Origin: an uncultured Eubacteriales bacterium
Lineage (GTDB): Bacteria; Bacillota; Clostridia; Oscillospirales; Oscillospiraceae
NCBI GenBank assembly: GCA_900545515.1
Contig: UQZA01000004.1
Coordinates: forward strand, 1 to 64,000
Reading direction: 5' to 3'
DNA length: 64,000 nucleotides
The notes beneath the pieces were generated by a model, which saw only the letters and a program-made list of their open reading frames with translations, was not told where the DNA came from and searched no databases. Within the stretch, counting starts at the first letter, position 1, and each line of letters opens with the position of its first letter. Made by a program: the position numbers and the translations under genes. Of this stretch, positions 1-8,082 are shown in pieces.

Positions 1-322
1 CCTACTGGAGATTCCCGTACCTGTTTGTATGGGATAATTCTGGGGAGAGTTTAGGTGGCATATCTGGACGATGTGTGTGGCCCCGCCTGAGGCGGTGGCA
101 GGAGTGGAAATTCAGGAGACCGCTTTGCGCGGCACGGGATATGCCTACTTCTATGAGATGGGCCCTGGGACAGGGACCGATGCTTCAATCCGGGATTTCC
201 ACGAAGAGGCCGCCTGTCTGGTGACTCTCTTTCCATTGTGCTTCTTTTCTGCTGGAAAGTCCCCTGCAGGGGTTGCCTCAGGGGCTGTTCCAGACGGTGG
301 AGCTGTGGATTCCAAACGCAAA
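1..322. other. No recognisable gene
   Basis: Short open frames exist on both strands, but none has a convincing ribosome binding site, composition or family resemblance. The end of the stretch leads into the terminator of the minus-strand gene that follows. I see nothing else that I can support here. Confidence 0.4.
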
Positions 323-363
323 AGCCGGTCCTGCTCCAAATGATCTTTGGGACAGGACCGGCT
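323..363 (-). terminator. Terminator of the DUF4153/4173-like operon
   Basis: AGCCGGTCCTG at 323-333 is perfectly complementary to CAGGACCGGCT at 353-363. On the minus strand the hairpin is followed by the T-rich run TTTGCGTTTGG. It lies 10 bases past the stop of the minus-strand membrane protein gene. Confidence 0.75.
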
Positions 364-373
364 GTATTTGGCT

Positions 374-1963
374 TTACTCTTGTAATTCCGCTTGCAGCTT
401 TGGAGCCAGGGCCTCCAGCAGGGGCAGGGCCTGGGACTGGGTCCAGGTCCAGGAGCGGAGCAGCGGCTCCTCCCAGGGCTCCAGGGCGATGGCTCCGTTC
501 TCCCAGTCTACCCGGTAGTGCTCCCGTAGCATGTCTGCCAGGGCAGCCCGGGCTTCCGCTTGAACTTGGGGATCTGGGGCCTCCAAAAGACGGGCAAGCT
601 GTGGGACTGCTCCCTCAGACAGGCCGCCCAGGTGGTCCACATCCACGGTGGTGAGCTGGCCGGATAGGTAAGCGTCCACATTGTACCGGGCGACCTGGGT
701 GTCCACGTCCATCCAACCGGTGAAGCAACCCACTGCCAGCACGGCCAGCACGACAATTTGCATGTAGGGGAACCGGGGCGCCAGAATCCAGATGGCCACG
801 CACACAAGGGCGACGGCAACGCAGACCATGAACACAGAGGTGAGGACCCGGAGCCGTGTCAGTCCGTAGGCGCCAATGTACATGCCCATTTTGGAGGCGG
901 AGCAGACGGCCAGCACCAGGGAAAAGACCAAAATGAACAGGCAAAGGGCTTTGGTTAACCAGGGCGTTTTCGGCTCCCGGCGCACTTGACCGATGGCGAT
1001 GATCACCATGAGCAGGTTGATGCTGCACAGCGCGCACATCTCGAAAAATCCCCGCCGGGCGTATTCCGCCTGGGTGTATCCTTCCGGGAGAATGCCCCGA
1101 AAGGCGCTGAAGAAGTAGGCCAGCTGGGAGAACAGATACAGCAGGTAAACGAAGGACACGGCGCCCAGGAAGGTGTGGAGGGTGACCGGCGGGAACCGGC
1201 CCGGTTTGGCGGGGCTGGGCTCCGGATCATCATGAATCAGGGCCACAGGCCGGGCATAGGCCGGCAGGAATAGCATGAGGCCAAAGAGAACGGTGGGGAT
1301 GAGTTCTGCGGCATTGGCCAGAACAGAACGCCCGATGAGCCCTTCAAACGCGGCATCTGACCGGACGAGCAAGGGGAGGATGATGGCCAGGGCCGGAATG
1401 GCCAGAAGCAGGCCCAGCAATACGCCGCCCACCCGCCGCCGCTGGGTTCCTTCCGGGGTCTGCTTTACAAAGAGACCGCGCACAGCGGGGGAGATCTGTG
1501 GATAAGGGGCAAGGAACAGGGCCCGTCCCGCCCCATTCAGAGAACGCAGACGGCCGGCGGGATAGAGGGGAGCCCAGACGATTTGACTGAGGCCCAGAAA
1601 ATAGGCGGTGAGAGCCAGAAGCAGCAGGCAGAATTTTACAAAGCCGTCGCTGCTGCGGGCAAAGGAGGCCACCAGGATCAGGCTGAAGGCCAGGCAGGAC
1701 AGGGGATACCACCCGAAATGCTTGGATTTGATCAGAAGATACAGGGCTGTGACGGTGAAAATTCCGAAGATTCCCAGAGCGCTGCCCAAGGCCAGGCCAC
1801 CGTACAGGAGGCTGTTGGCTGTGAAGGCGGCCAGCAGCGCCAGGAGTAGGGCCAGGACGGCCTCCCCGCGGCCTGCAGGCAGGGAAGGAGCCGGGGGGAG
1901 CGGCTGGGTGGGAGCTTCTGAGGACGAGGTGTAGGGGTTGTTCTCATAGGGGCTGGATTTCAT
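374..1963 (-). CDS. Polytopic membrane protein, DUF4153/DUF4173-like
   Basis: This encodes 529 residues: a short Pro/Ser-rich cytoplasmic N-terminus, then about a dozen hydrophobic segments between residues 35 and 420, then a soluble C-terminal tail of about 100 residues. The motifs YAEYARRGFFE and DVDTQVARYNVDAY resemble those of DUF4153/DUF4173 membrane proteins, whose biochemical role I do not know. The start codon overlaps the stop of the upstream HTH gene by 4 nt (ATGA), so the two are translationally coupled in one operon with the DUF2975-like gene. The HTH partner suggests that it controls expression of this membrane module. The family call is from memory of the motif pattern, while gene reality is secure. 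Confidence 0.8.
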   Translation of the reverse strand: MKSSPYENNPYTSSSEAPTQPLPPAPSLPAGRGEAVLALLLALLAAFTANSLLYGGLALGSALGIFGIFTVTALYLLIKSKHFGWYPLSCLAFSLILVASFARSSDGFVKFCLLLLALTAYFLGLSQIVWAPLYPAGRLRSLNGAGRALFLAPYPQISPAVRGLFVKQTPEGTQRRRVGGVLLGLLLAIPALAIILPLLVRSDAAFEGLIGRSVLANAAELIPTVLFGLMLFLPAYARPVALIHDDPEPSPAKPGRFPPVTLHTFLGAVSFVYLLYLFSQLAYFFSAFRGILPEGYTQAEYARRGFFEMCALCSINLLMVIIAIGQVRREPKTPWLTKALCLFILVFSLVLAVCSASKMGMYIGAYGLTRLRVLTSVFMVCVAVALVCVAIWILAPRFPYMQIVVLAVLAVGCFTGWMDVDTQVARYNVDAYLSGQLTTVDVDHLGGLSEGAVPQLARLLEAPDPQVQAEARAALADMLREHYRVDWENGAIALEPWEEPLLRSWTWTQSQALPLLEALAPKLQAELQE

Positions 1964-2175
1964 TGGGATTCCTCCTCGCGGTATTCCAGAATGTCGCCGG
2001 GCTGACAGTCCAGAGCTTTACAAATGGCGTCCAGGGTGCTGAAGCGAATGGCCTTGGCTTTCCCGGTTTTCAAAATGGAAAGGTTGGCCTGGGTGATACC
2101 CACCTGGGCCGCCAGCTCCTGGGAGCTGATGCGCCGCTGGGCCATCACCACGTTTAAGTTTACATAAATTGCCAT
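1960..2175 (-). CDS. Small Cro/C1-family HTH regulator (YozG-like)
   Basis: This 71-residue protein is almost entirely one XRE-type helix-turn-helix. The recognition helix region reads SQELAAQVGITQANLSILK (residues about 18-36), and the tail ALDCQPGDILEY is typical of the YozG/YdaS-like short regulators. Such genes usually sit next to DUF2975 membrane proteins, and that is the case here: a DUF2975-like gene ends 9 nt upstream and the DUF4153/4173-like gene overlaps downstream by 4 nt. It probably autoregulates the three-gene operon. The DNA target is unknown. Confidence 0.88.
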   Translation of the reverse strand: MAIYVNLNVVMAQRRISSQELAAQVGITQANLSILKTGKAKAIRFSTLDAICKALDCQPGDILEYREEESQ

Positions 2176-2184
2176 ATGATGCTC

Positions 2185-2631
2185 CTAAATGGTGAGGTCA
2201 TTTTCTTCCCGCAGCCGGGTGGCAGCGTCCATGATGCTTGCCACCACAGCGATTACCAGGCAGAGGAAAGCCATGATTATGGTGACAAACAACAGGGGCG
2301 GATACAGCCGGGCGCAGGCCAGACAGATGAGACTCACGGCTGCGCAGTTCCAGATGAGCCGCCGAATGCGCCGGACGTTGTCCTGCAGGAAGACCTCCCC
2401 CTGACGGATGCGCCGCATCAGCCGGTCCAGCTCCAGCAGGGCCAGGCCGGTGGGGATGAGGCAGAGGTAGTAGCCGGCCAGAATGACGCGTTGCCCGGCG
2501 GAGGAGAGCAGACGGAGCTGCCCGTACCAGCGGACGGCCCTGGGCATTAGGACGGCCAGTACGCCCAGAAGTCCTGCAACGGCTCTGCTGGCCCAGAGGC
2601 AGGCGGTGGCGGATCGATATGTTTGCTGCAT
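2185..2631 (-). CDS. DUF2975-like membrane protein
   Basis: This 148-residue protein has four predicted membrane segments (residues about 14-32, 48-66, 95-112 and 115-133). A charged loop, LDRLMRRIRQGEVFLQDNVRRIRRL, is characteristic of DUF2975 proteins, in which residues before 'F..NV..IR' are conserved. It is the first gene of a minus-strand operon with the small HTH gene 9 nt downstream. GGGAGG lies about 8 nt before the ATG. The function is unknown. DUF2975/HTH pairs are widespread in Firmicutes and are often thought to act as membrane-linked regulatory pairs. Confidence 0.82.
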   Translation of the reverse strand: MQQTYRSATACLWASRAVAGLLGVLAVLMPRAVRWYGQLRLLSSAGQRVILAGYYLCLIPTGLALLELDRLMRRIRQGEVFLQDNVRRIRRLIWNCAAVSLICLACARLYPPLLFVTIIMAFLCLVIAVVASIMDAATRLREENDLTI

Positions 2632-2675
2632 TCAGAAACCTCCCAGTGGATTGCCTGGCAACCCGGTTTGCACCC

Positions 2676-2704
2676 ATCATATACCGCGGGTTATCGTTTG
2701 TCAA
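2676..2704 (-). promoter_or_regulatory. Sigma-A promoter of the DUF2975-HTH operon
   Basis: On the minus strand, TTGACA (2704-2699) is separated by 17 nt from TATGAT (2681-2676). Transcription should start near 2669, about 38 nt before the start codon at 2631. Confidence 0.7.
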
Positions 2705-2771
2705 TAAAAAATTTCCAAAATTCAATAAGCGAGGGGCTGCGTACTCCTGCATGCATCCCAGCTCAAAAACG

Positions 2772-2803
2772 AAAAAACTCCTTCTGAACGAATTCAGAAG
2801 GAG
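2772..2803 (-). terminator. rpsT intrinsic terminator
   Basis: CTCCTTCTGAA (2778-2788) pairs perfectly with TTCAGAAGGAG (2793-2803) around a CGAA tetraloop. The stem is followed on the minus strand by TTTTTT. It lies 15 nt past the rpsT stop codon. Confidence 0.93.
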
Positions 2804-2818
2804 ATATTTTCAGGAGAA

Positions 2819-3082
2819 TCAGGCCAGCTTGTTGAGCTTCAGGGTCATGCTGCTCTTTTTCCGGGCAGCGTTGTTCTTGTGAAGAATTCCTTTCTTCACG
2901 CCCTGGTCAACGGACTTGACGGCGGCCTTGTAGGCGCTGTCGGCCTGCTCGCGGTTGCCGGAGGCCACAGCGGCTTCGAACTTCTTGACAGCGGTCTTCA
3001 GGGCGGACTTGTCGGCCTTGTTCTTCTCATAAGCGGCTTTGGACAACGCGACTCTCTTCTTTGCGGACTTAATGTTGGGCAT
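2819..3082 (-). CDS. rpsT: 30S ribosomal protein S20
   Basis: This 87-residue basic protein begins MPNIKSAKKRVALSKAAYEK, the classic S20 opening that binds 16S rRNA. The rest is the expected helical hairpin, rich in Ala and Lys. The length matches the family. An AGGAGG-type site (cacctcctcc on the plus strand) precedes the ATG. It is monocistronic, with its own promoter and a strong terminator. It is divergent from gpr, an arrangement common in Clostridia. Confidence 0.97.
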   Translation of the reverse strand: MPNIKSAKKRVALSKAAYEKNKADKSALKTAVKKFEAAVASGNREQADSAYKAAVKSVDQGVKKGILHKNNAARKKSSMTLKLNKLA

Positions 3083-3146
3083 GGGTTACACCTCCTCCAA
3101 CGTGTTAGTGTCGAACCGGCCCGGGGCCAGTCTCATGCAGAAATAC

Positions 3147-3175
3147 ATTATAGCGGGTTTGGAGACTAAAATCAA
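3147..3175 (-). promoter_or_regulatory. Sigma-A promoter of rpsT
   Basis: On the minus strand, TTGATT (3175-3170) and a perfect TATAAT (3152-3147) are separated by 17 nt. The leader to the rpsT start would be about 58 nt. Confidence 0.72.
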
Positions 3176-3256
3176 TAGGATTTTTCAAAAAATTTCCCCC
3201 TTTTGGTTAGAATCGGAGGAGACCGGCCAAACTAGAAAAAACAGGAGGTGCAGAAG

Positions 3257-4093
3257 ATGCAGGTGCGGACAGACTTGGCCGAAGAGGCTCAGGCCCTGTG
3301 GCGGCAGTCAGCGGGGAAGACCACCCAATTGGAGGGGGTCAAGGCCCGGTCCTGGGAGGAGCATGGCGTTGGGCGCCATCAGGTTCAGATTTTGAATGAG
3401 CAGGGAGAGAAGGCCCTGGGCAAGCCCAGGGGGACCTATGAGACCCTGTGGGTGCCGGGAGACGGGCGGCCTACGCCTGAGGCGGCAGAGGCCCTGGGAG
3501 AGGCTGTGAGGGACCTTCTGGACCTGCGGGGCGGGGAAAGCGTTCTGGTGGTGGGCTTGGGAAACCGGGCTATGACTCCGGACGCGGTGGGGCCCCTCAG
3601 CGCTGGCGGCATCCTGGTGACCCGGCACCTGCGGCAGCAGCTGCCCCAGATTTTTGCGGGAGTACGCCCGGTGAGCGCCCTGGTGCCAGGCGTTTTGGGG
3701 ACTACCGGCGTGGAGAGCGCGGAAATTGTCCAAAGTGTGGTGGAAGCTACGCGGCCGGACCGGGTCGTGGTGGTGGACGCCCTGGCGGCTGGCAGCGCGG
3801 ACCGGCTTTGCCGGGTGATTCAGGTGACAGACGCAGGCATTGTCCCCGGCTCCGGCGTGGGCAACAGCCGGGCTGCCTTTTCTGCCGAAACCCTTGGCGT
3901 GCCGGTGGTGGCCGTCGGTGCGCCCACGGTGATGGATGCCCGGCAGCCGGGGGAGCAGGAGCCCCTCATGGTGACGCCTCGGGATGTGGATGCCCGGGTG
4001 CGCCGTTTGTCAAGCCTAATTTCTGCAGGAATCAACGCCGCCCTCTTTCCGGACTGGAGCTATGACGAAATTGCACAATTTGTCGATTTATGA
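3257..4093 (+). CDS. gpr: Spore germination protease GPR
   Basis: GPR degrades the small acid-soluble proteins that coat spore DNA, at germination. This 278-residue protein has the family architecture. It starts with the short propeptide region MQVRTDLAEEA, which is removed when the zymogen matures. The core VVGLGNRAMTPDAVGPLSA corresponds to the conserved GLGN..TPDALGP block, followed by VPGVLGTTG and the VVVDALAA and GVGNSRAA segments typical of GPR. The ATG at 3257 is chosen because AGGAGG lies 8 nt upstream; an in-frame GTG at 3248 overlaps that site. The gene is direct evidence that the organism makes endospores. No sigma-G promoter could be assigned with confidence. Confidence 0.95.
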   Translation: MQVRTDLAEEAQALWRQSAGKTTQLEGVKARSWEEHGVGRHQVQILNEQGEKALGKPRGTYETLWVPGDGRPTPEAAEALGEAVRDLLDLRGGESVLVVGLGNRAMTPDAVGPLSAGGILVTRHLRQQLPQIFAGVRPVSALVPGVLGTTGVESAEIVQSVVEATRPDRVVVVDALAAGSADRLCRVIQVTDAGIVPGSGVGNSRAAFSAETLGVPVVAVGAPTVMDARQPGEQEPLMVTPRDVDARVRRLSSLISAGINAALFPDWSYDEIAQFVDL

Positions 4094-4652
4094 GGGCTGG
4101 GGTTATGTCAAGCAATTTTGCATGTCCAGAGGATGTGCACAGGGCTGTGGAACTGTGGAAAAACCTGTGGAGATTGTGCAAAACTTCATGTTATCCACAG
4201 GACAGCGGCGTTCGCCTGATTTTTTTCGGGGAAATTGGGTGCATAAGATTTTGAATATCCACAGCCTGGAGCGAGTATTTCCCAAATTACGTCGCCTCCT
4301 GTGGAAAAATCTGCATGGTGAAACTCCTCGGAAAAATTGGAATTTTTCCCTTTTGTGGCTGTCGAAGCCGGTCATTTCCCGGTCCGGATTTATGGAGACA
4401 GGCGGATTTTTGTAGGATATAACAAAAATGAAAAAGCCTCTTGACAAAGGTGGGGCTGTGGAAGAGGGGCGTTTCTGCCCCATGTTCGCCGCGGATGCGC
4501 TGCCCTGTGTTGCATGCTCCGGGATGTTTACAAAAAATCCTTGGGAAGTTTATATCTTGTTTCCCGTCTGGTCATACTTTTTTCACAAATCGGCCGTATG
4601 ATGATGACATCAAAAAACCGGCGGGAAAAACCCGGTAAGGAGATGTAACAAC
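4094..4652 (+). other. 559-nt spacer with a DnaA-box-like cluster
   Basis: This spacer is more AT-rich than its surroundings and has no supported gene. A perfect DnaA box, TTATCCACA, lies at 4191-4199. Three one-mismatch boxes lie at 4154-4162 (reverse), 4255-4263 (forward) and 4300-4308 (reverse), all within 155 nt. The remainder leads into a probable promoter for the downstream HtrA-like gene. Whether DnaA binds here is inference. Confidence 0.5.
4527..4556 (+). promoter_or_regulatory. Probable sigma-A promoter of the HtrA-like gene
   Basis: TTTACA (4527-4532) is followed 17-18 nt later by TTATAT/TATATC (4550-4556). It is about 95 nt before the start codon. The -10 element is imperfect, so confidence is moderate. 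Confidence 0.4.
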
Positions 4653-6359
4653 ATGGAGCAATACGAAAACAACAGTTTGAATAACTGCACCGATAACAAC
4701 GAATTTCATTCTCAGCAACCTGCAGATGCAGATTTCAAGACTCCCCGGGAGGAGCAGCCTGCTGGCGGGGCGGAAGCCACCTTCTCCCAGAGCCAGCCAG
4801 AGGAGTCCGACGTCCGGGCCGAAGAGATAGCCTCCCAGGATGCGGCCCAGCAGTCTGAGACGGGGAACGAGCCCACCGGCGCCTATCACAACGCCGGAGC
4901 GGGGCGGAAGGAATCCCCCTTTGCCGACTCCCCCTATGTGATGGGGGAGCAGCCCCGGCAGGAATCCAGACCCACCGGAGATTGGGAGACGGCGTATCAC
5001 CATGTTAAGACGCCGAAACAGCCGAAGGCCAGGAAGCCCAGGGAGAAGAAATCCCGGAGCGCCGGCCGGATGGTGGCGGCTGCCCTGGCCTGTGCGGTGA
5101 TCGGCGGCGTGGGAGGCGGCGCTCTCACGGCCCACTTGGTGGACGACCGCTGGGAGAAGACCACGGCGGAGCTGCAATCCAGCTTCCAGAGCCAGCTGGA
5201 GGCGCTGGGAAGCGCTAAGACGGGAAACACCGGCAGCAACAATGTGGCGGTCAATCCGGTCTCCAATTCCGGCGCTCTGACCCCTGCTCAGGTGTATGCT
5301 CAGAACGTCAACTCTGTAGTTGCCATCACCAACAAGGGCGTCACCACGGGCATGTTTGGTCAGGAGTCCTTCACCGGCACCGGCTCCGGCTTCATCCTGA
5401 CAGCCGACGGCTATGTGCTTACCAACCACCACGTGATTGACGGGGCCCAGTCCATCACAGTCACCCTGTCCGATGGAACGGAATATACCGCCCAGCTGGT
5501 GGGCTCCGACTCTGTGAGCGATGTGGCCCTCCTGAAAATTGACGGCCAGGACCTGCCGGCTGTGAGCATTGGCAATTCCGACGATTTGGAGGTTGGCGAC
5601 CAGGTGGCGGCCATTGGCAACCCCTTGGGTGAGCTCACTTCCACCCAGACCGTGGGCTATGTCAGCGCCAAGGACCGCTCGGTCAATACCGACGGGACCA
5701 TCATCAATATGCTCCAGACCGATGCAGCCATCAATTCCGGCAACTCCGGTGGCCCGCTTTTCAATATGAACGGCGAGGTTGTGGGCATTACCACGGCAAA
5801 GTACTCCGGCTCCACCTCCTCCGGCGCGTCCATTGAGGGCATTGGCTTTGCCATTCCCATCAACGATGTGATGAAGCTGGTGGACGACCTGATGGAGTAT
5901 GGATATATCACCGGTCAGGCCTATTTGGGTGTGACCATCAACAGCAAGGATCTGGACGCCTCCACGGCTGCGGCCTATGGCTTGCCAGTGGGCGCCAGAG
6001 TGGAAAGCGTGACGGAAGGCTCCTGCGCTCAGAAAGCCGGGCTGCAGGCGGGAGATATCATTACTGCGCTGGGCGACCAGAAGGTTTCCGGCTATTCTGA
6101 CCTGGTATATGCTCTGCGGAACTTCAGCGCTGGGGACGCCACCACGGTTTCGGTCTACCGCGCCGGCCAGGAGCTGACGCTCCAGATCACCTTTGACGAG
6201 AAGACCGCCGATACGGTCACAGGCCCCGTGGTGACGACTGAGCCTACGGAGGCCACCGGCGACGGGGAGCAGCCGTCCCAAGATGAGATTCCGGAATCCG
6301 GCTCATATGAGGACTGGTACGATTACTTCTACCGCTTCTTTGGTGGAAACGGCAACTGA
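4653..6359 (+). CDS. htrA: HtrA/DegP-family membrane-anchored serine protease
   Basis: This 568-residue protease degrades misfolded or damaged proteins outside the membrane. Residues 1-125 are a hydrophilic, Gln/Glu-rich cytoplasmic tail. A single membrane segment lies at about 144-166, so the catalytic part faces outward. The trypsin-like triad is visible as His260 (TNHHVIDG), Asp290 (SDVALLKI) and Ser365 (NSGNSGGPLF). A PDZ domain starts near residue 420 (GQAYLGVTIN) and contains the peptide-binding VESVTEGSCAQKAGLQAGD segment. The C-terminus is acidic and ends with Tyr and Phe residues. AAGGAG lies 10 nt before the ATG. It is monocistronic, with a terminator 19 nt after the stop. Firmicutes usually have several paralogues (HtrA, HtrB, YyxA), so the exact orthologue is open. 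Confidence 0.93.
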   Translation: MEQYENNSLNNCTDNNEFHSQQPADADFKTPREEQPAGGAEATFSQSQPEESDVRAEEIASQDAAQQSETGNEPTGAYHNAGAGRKESPFADSPYVMGEQPRQESRPTGDWETAYHHVKTPKQPKARKPREKKSRSAGRMVAAALACAVIGGVGGGALTAHLVDDRWEKTTAELQSSFQSQLEALGSAKTGNTGSNNVAVNPVSNSGALTPAQVYAQNVNSVVAITNKGVTTGMFGQESFTGTGSGFILTADGYVLTNHHVIDGAQSITVTLSDGTEYTAQLVGSDSVSDVALLKIDGQDLPAVSIGNSDDLEVGDQVAAIGNPLGELTSTQTVGYVSAKDRSVNTDGTIINMLQTDAAINSGNSGGPLFNMNGEVVGITTAKYSGSTSSGASIEGIGFAIPINDVMKLVDDLMEYGYITGQAYLGVTINSKDLDASTAAAYGLPVGARVESVTEGSCAQKAGLQAGDIITALGDQKVSGYSDLVYALRNFSAGDATTVSVYRAGQELTLQITFDEKTADTVTGPVVTTEPTEATGDGEQPSQDEIPESGSYEDWYDYFYRFFGGNGN

Positions 6360-6377
6360 TCTGTTCCTATCCAACTC

Positions 6378-6396
6378 AGCCGTTTGACGGCTTTTT
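6378..6396 (+). terminator. Terminator of the HtrA-like gene
   Basis: AGCCG (6378-6382) pairs with CGGCT (6388-6392) around a TTTGA loop and runs directly into a T tract. The stem is short but correctly placed. Confidence 0.6.
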
Positions 6397-6450
6397 GATA
6401 GATCGCATACTCTTCTCCTTTCATATTTCTTCCTTTTCGTTTTGTGCCGG

Positions 6451-6528
6451 GGAGTCCCCAGGGGCTTGACGCTGGGGACTCCGCCAAAGGGCCTACTGCA
6501 AAAGCAAATTTCTGCGGTAGGCCCTTTT
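6451..6528 (+). repeat. Two consecutive strong hairpins in the spacer
   Basis: GGAGTCCCCAG (6451-6461) pairs perfectly with CTGGGGACTCC (6472-6482). Seven nt later, GGGCCTACTGCA (6489-6500) pairs with TGCGGTAGGCCC (6513-6524) with one wobble, followed by TTTT. The second is terminator-like. The first may be a back-up terminator or a mobile palindromic unit. No gene lies between 6360 and 6672. Confidence 0.5.
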
Positions 6529-6617
6529 CATGATGCCTTCGGGCTTGATAGGGAAAAGGGCGCATAAAAATAGGAAAATTGTTCTCTATGGTGCGCCGTG
6601 ATATGGGGCAGCGGGTG

Positions 6618-6647
6618 TTGACAAGGAATGCGGCTCTATACTATAAT
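6618..6647 (+). promoter_or_regulatory. Consensus sigma-A promoter of the orphan wHTH gene
   Basis: TTGACA (6618-6623) and TATAAT (6642-6647) are both perfect, with an 18-nt spacer. The same hexamers and spacer length precede the paralogous regulator gene at 42075. Confidence 0.82.
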
Positions 6648-6672
6648 ACAATAAATAACAAAAAGGAGAGAC

Positions 6673-7812
6673 GTGGTTGTGAGAGTGTTTCGGGAGCCGT
6701 GTTATTTTGCTGAGGCGGTATATCTACTGTATTACTTTGTCAATGAAGTTTCCTACGAGGAGGAGTTTGCCCGGATTTGTAAGTGCTATTGTCGGAAAGC
6801 TGACGAGGAGGAGGAGGGAATGATGCGGCGCATCCAGGAGCTGACACGGGTCTCGCGAGTGGTAACGGCTGACCTGGACCGGGAGTCTCCCAAGCTGCGT
6901 CATTACTTTGAGAAGCTGCCGGGGCTGGAGAAAAGGCCTGACTGTTGCCTGGCCCAGGTGATGCTGGTGAGCATTCCCCTGGACTGCAGCGACGTGGATG
7001 CATTTGCAGCCCAGCTTTTGGAGGCGTACACTTGCATGTTCCAGGAGGGCATCAAAATCAATGACCTGAACGGCATGGGCCTGGTGGTGGAGCGGCAGGA
7101 TGCTCAGGAGGAGACAGAGTCCCTCATGGTACAGCTGGAGCGTCTGCCATGCAGCATCGAGGGAAGATGGACCATTCTCCGGGCTCTAACGGAGTTTGAA
7201 ACCCACTTGAAGGAGCTGACAGAGCTGATCCGCCCTGTGGCTGCCCAGTTGCAGACAGAAATGGCGACTCTGTGCGCGATGAATGCAGAGCCTCTGGCCC
7301 AGTGGGAGGCCTACTTCCGGGACCACACGGTGGACGACTTTCAAAATGAGATGTTCAACACCACCTTCCTCTTTACAGAGACCAATGTGCCGCATGAGAT
7401 CTGGCTGGGGGTCTGGAGCTTCAATCCCTTTGGCACTTGGTCTGAGTGGCTGACCCACCAGGGGCAGATGGTCCGCCTGGCCTATTTGGGCGCCAACATC
7501 AGCTTCCGCTTTGCCACAAACCGGAAGGTCCATCCCGATGCCGAGGCCATGAGCGGGATGCTCCGGGCCTTAGGAGGCAAGGATAAGCTGGAGATCCTCC
7601 GGCGTTGCGCGGAGCAGCCCTGCTCTGCGGCGAAGCTGGCAGCGGAGATGAACGTCAATTCCGGCACTGTCTCCAGGAATCTCTATGGGCTGTTTAAGAT
7701 GGGCTATCTGGAGACGAGAGGAGACGGAGAGCGGGTGAATTATATCACCCGTTTGGACAACTTGGAGCAGGTGTTTCATTGGGTGGCCGAGTACATCGGA
7801 GGGATCGGGTGA
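6673..7812 (+). CDS. Orphan regulator with C-terminal ArsR-type winged helix
   Basis: This encodes 379 residues. The C-terminal 80 residues are a winged helix-turn-helix of ArsR type: LRALGGKDKLEILRRC, then AAKLAAEMNVNSGTVSRNL as the recognition helix and a wing near ETRGDGERVNYI. The N-terminal 290 residues match no domain I know; they look helical and may sense a ligand or mediate oligomerisation. The start is GTG. GTG at 6673 is only 4 nt from AGGAG, so GTG at 6679 (10 nt) is an equally good start. A paralogue with the same size and layout lies at 40948-42075 on the other strand. The gene stands alone with a strong promoter. The regulated genes are unknown. Confidence 0.78.
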   Translation: MVVRVFREPCYFAEAVYLLYYFVNEVSYEEEFARICKCYCRKADEEEEGMMRRIQELTRVSRVVTADLDRESPKLRHYFEKLPGLEKRPDCCLAQVMLVSIPLDCSDVDAFAAQLLEAYTCMFQEGIKINDLNGMGLVVERQDAQEETESLMVQLERLPCSIEGRWTILRALTEFETHLKELTELIRPVAAQLQTEMATLCAMNAEPLAQWEAYFRDHTVDDFQNEMFNTTFLFTETNVPHEIWLGVWSFNPFGTWSEWLTHQGQMVRLAYLGANISFRFATNRKVHPDAEAMSGMLRALGGKDKLEILRRCAEQPCSAAKLAAEMNVNSGTVSRNLYGLFKMGYLETRGDGERVNYITRLDNLEQVFHWVAEYIGGIG

Positions 7813-7885
7813 GTTGGCTTGGAAATTCCTGCCATTGTCATCCCAATGCTGTAGAACTGCTGCCCTGAAAAATCAGGCCAATCAC

Positions 7886-7913
7886 TTGACAAATGAAAAA
7901 CGTGTAGTATAAT
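7886..7913 (+). promoter_or_regulatory. Promoter of the antitoxin RNA
   Basis: TTGACA (7886-7891) and TATAAT (7908-7913) are perfect hexamers with a 16-nt spacer. No protein gene follows on this strand; the transcript ends at a strong terminator about 90 nt downstream. Confidence 0.8.
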
Positions 7914-7919
7914 AGAAAA

Positions 7920-8009
7920 TAGAAAGGGCACTACCGGTAGACGGTTTGTCCCCCAAGTTGCTTAAGAAGTAACCGCGAGCTTGGAGGCGTGGCGGTTACT
8001 TCTTCTTTT
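7920..8009 (+). ncRNA. Antisense RNA antitoxin of a type I toxin locus
   Basis: A consensus promoter predicts a start near 7920. The RNA would run to a terminator whose stem is AAGAAGTAACCGC (7964-7976) paired perfectly with GCGGTTACTTCTT (7992-8004), followed by CTTTT. The descending arm of that stem is the exact complement of the last codons and stop codon of the toxin on the other strand, so the RNA is antisense to the toxin mRNA 3' end. A small 5' palindrome, CTACCGGTAG (7931-7940), and an unpaired CCCCC (7950-7954) could also contact the G-rich ribosome binding site of the toxin mRNA. The arrangement resembles the convergent Fst/par and TxpA/RatA loci. It is predicted from sequence only. 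Confidence 0.68.
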
Positions 8010-8082
8010 GATTGGCCTGTAAGACCAGGCTAACCACGCCAATGATGACCAAACAAAGCTGAAACACTTCGGATGTACTCAT
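7996..8082 (-). CDS. 28-residue holin-like type I toxin (TxpA/BsrG/Hol_Tox-like)
   Basis: This tiny gene encodes a single hydrophobic helix (residues 8-22, FQLCLVIIGVVSLVL) that starts MSTSEV and ends in the basic tail QANQKKK. That is the layout of the putative holin-like toxins of Firmicutes, which insert into the membrane and depolarise it or halt wall synthesis when over-produced. The ATG at 8082 follows AAAGGGGGG with a spacing of 7 nt. In the mRNA that site is locked in a hairpin with CCCCCC just upstream (plus strand 8106-8111 with 8090-8095), so translation should be poor until the leader is remodelled. The KKK codons and the stop lie inside the shared terminator stem with the antisense RNA. 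Confidence 0.8.
   Translation of the reverse strand: MSTSEVFQLCLVIIGVVSLVLQANQKKK

Noticed and set aside
71..343. Short frames at the left edge
   Set aside because: No initiation site, no recognisable composition, and overlap with the terminator of the neighbouring gene.
4154..4308. The DnaA-box cluster as chromosomal origin
   Set aside because: No dnaA, dnaN or rpmH gene nearby and no typical AT-rich unwinding element array. It is kept only as a possible DnaA-binding locus.
4441..4446. TTGACA as -35 of the HtrA-like gene
   Set aside because: No acceptable -10 lies 16-19 nt downstream. TTTACA at 4527 fits better.
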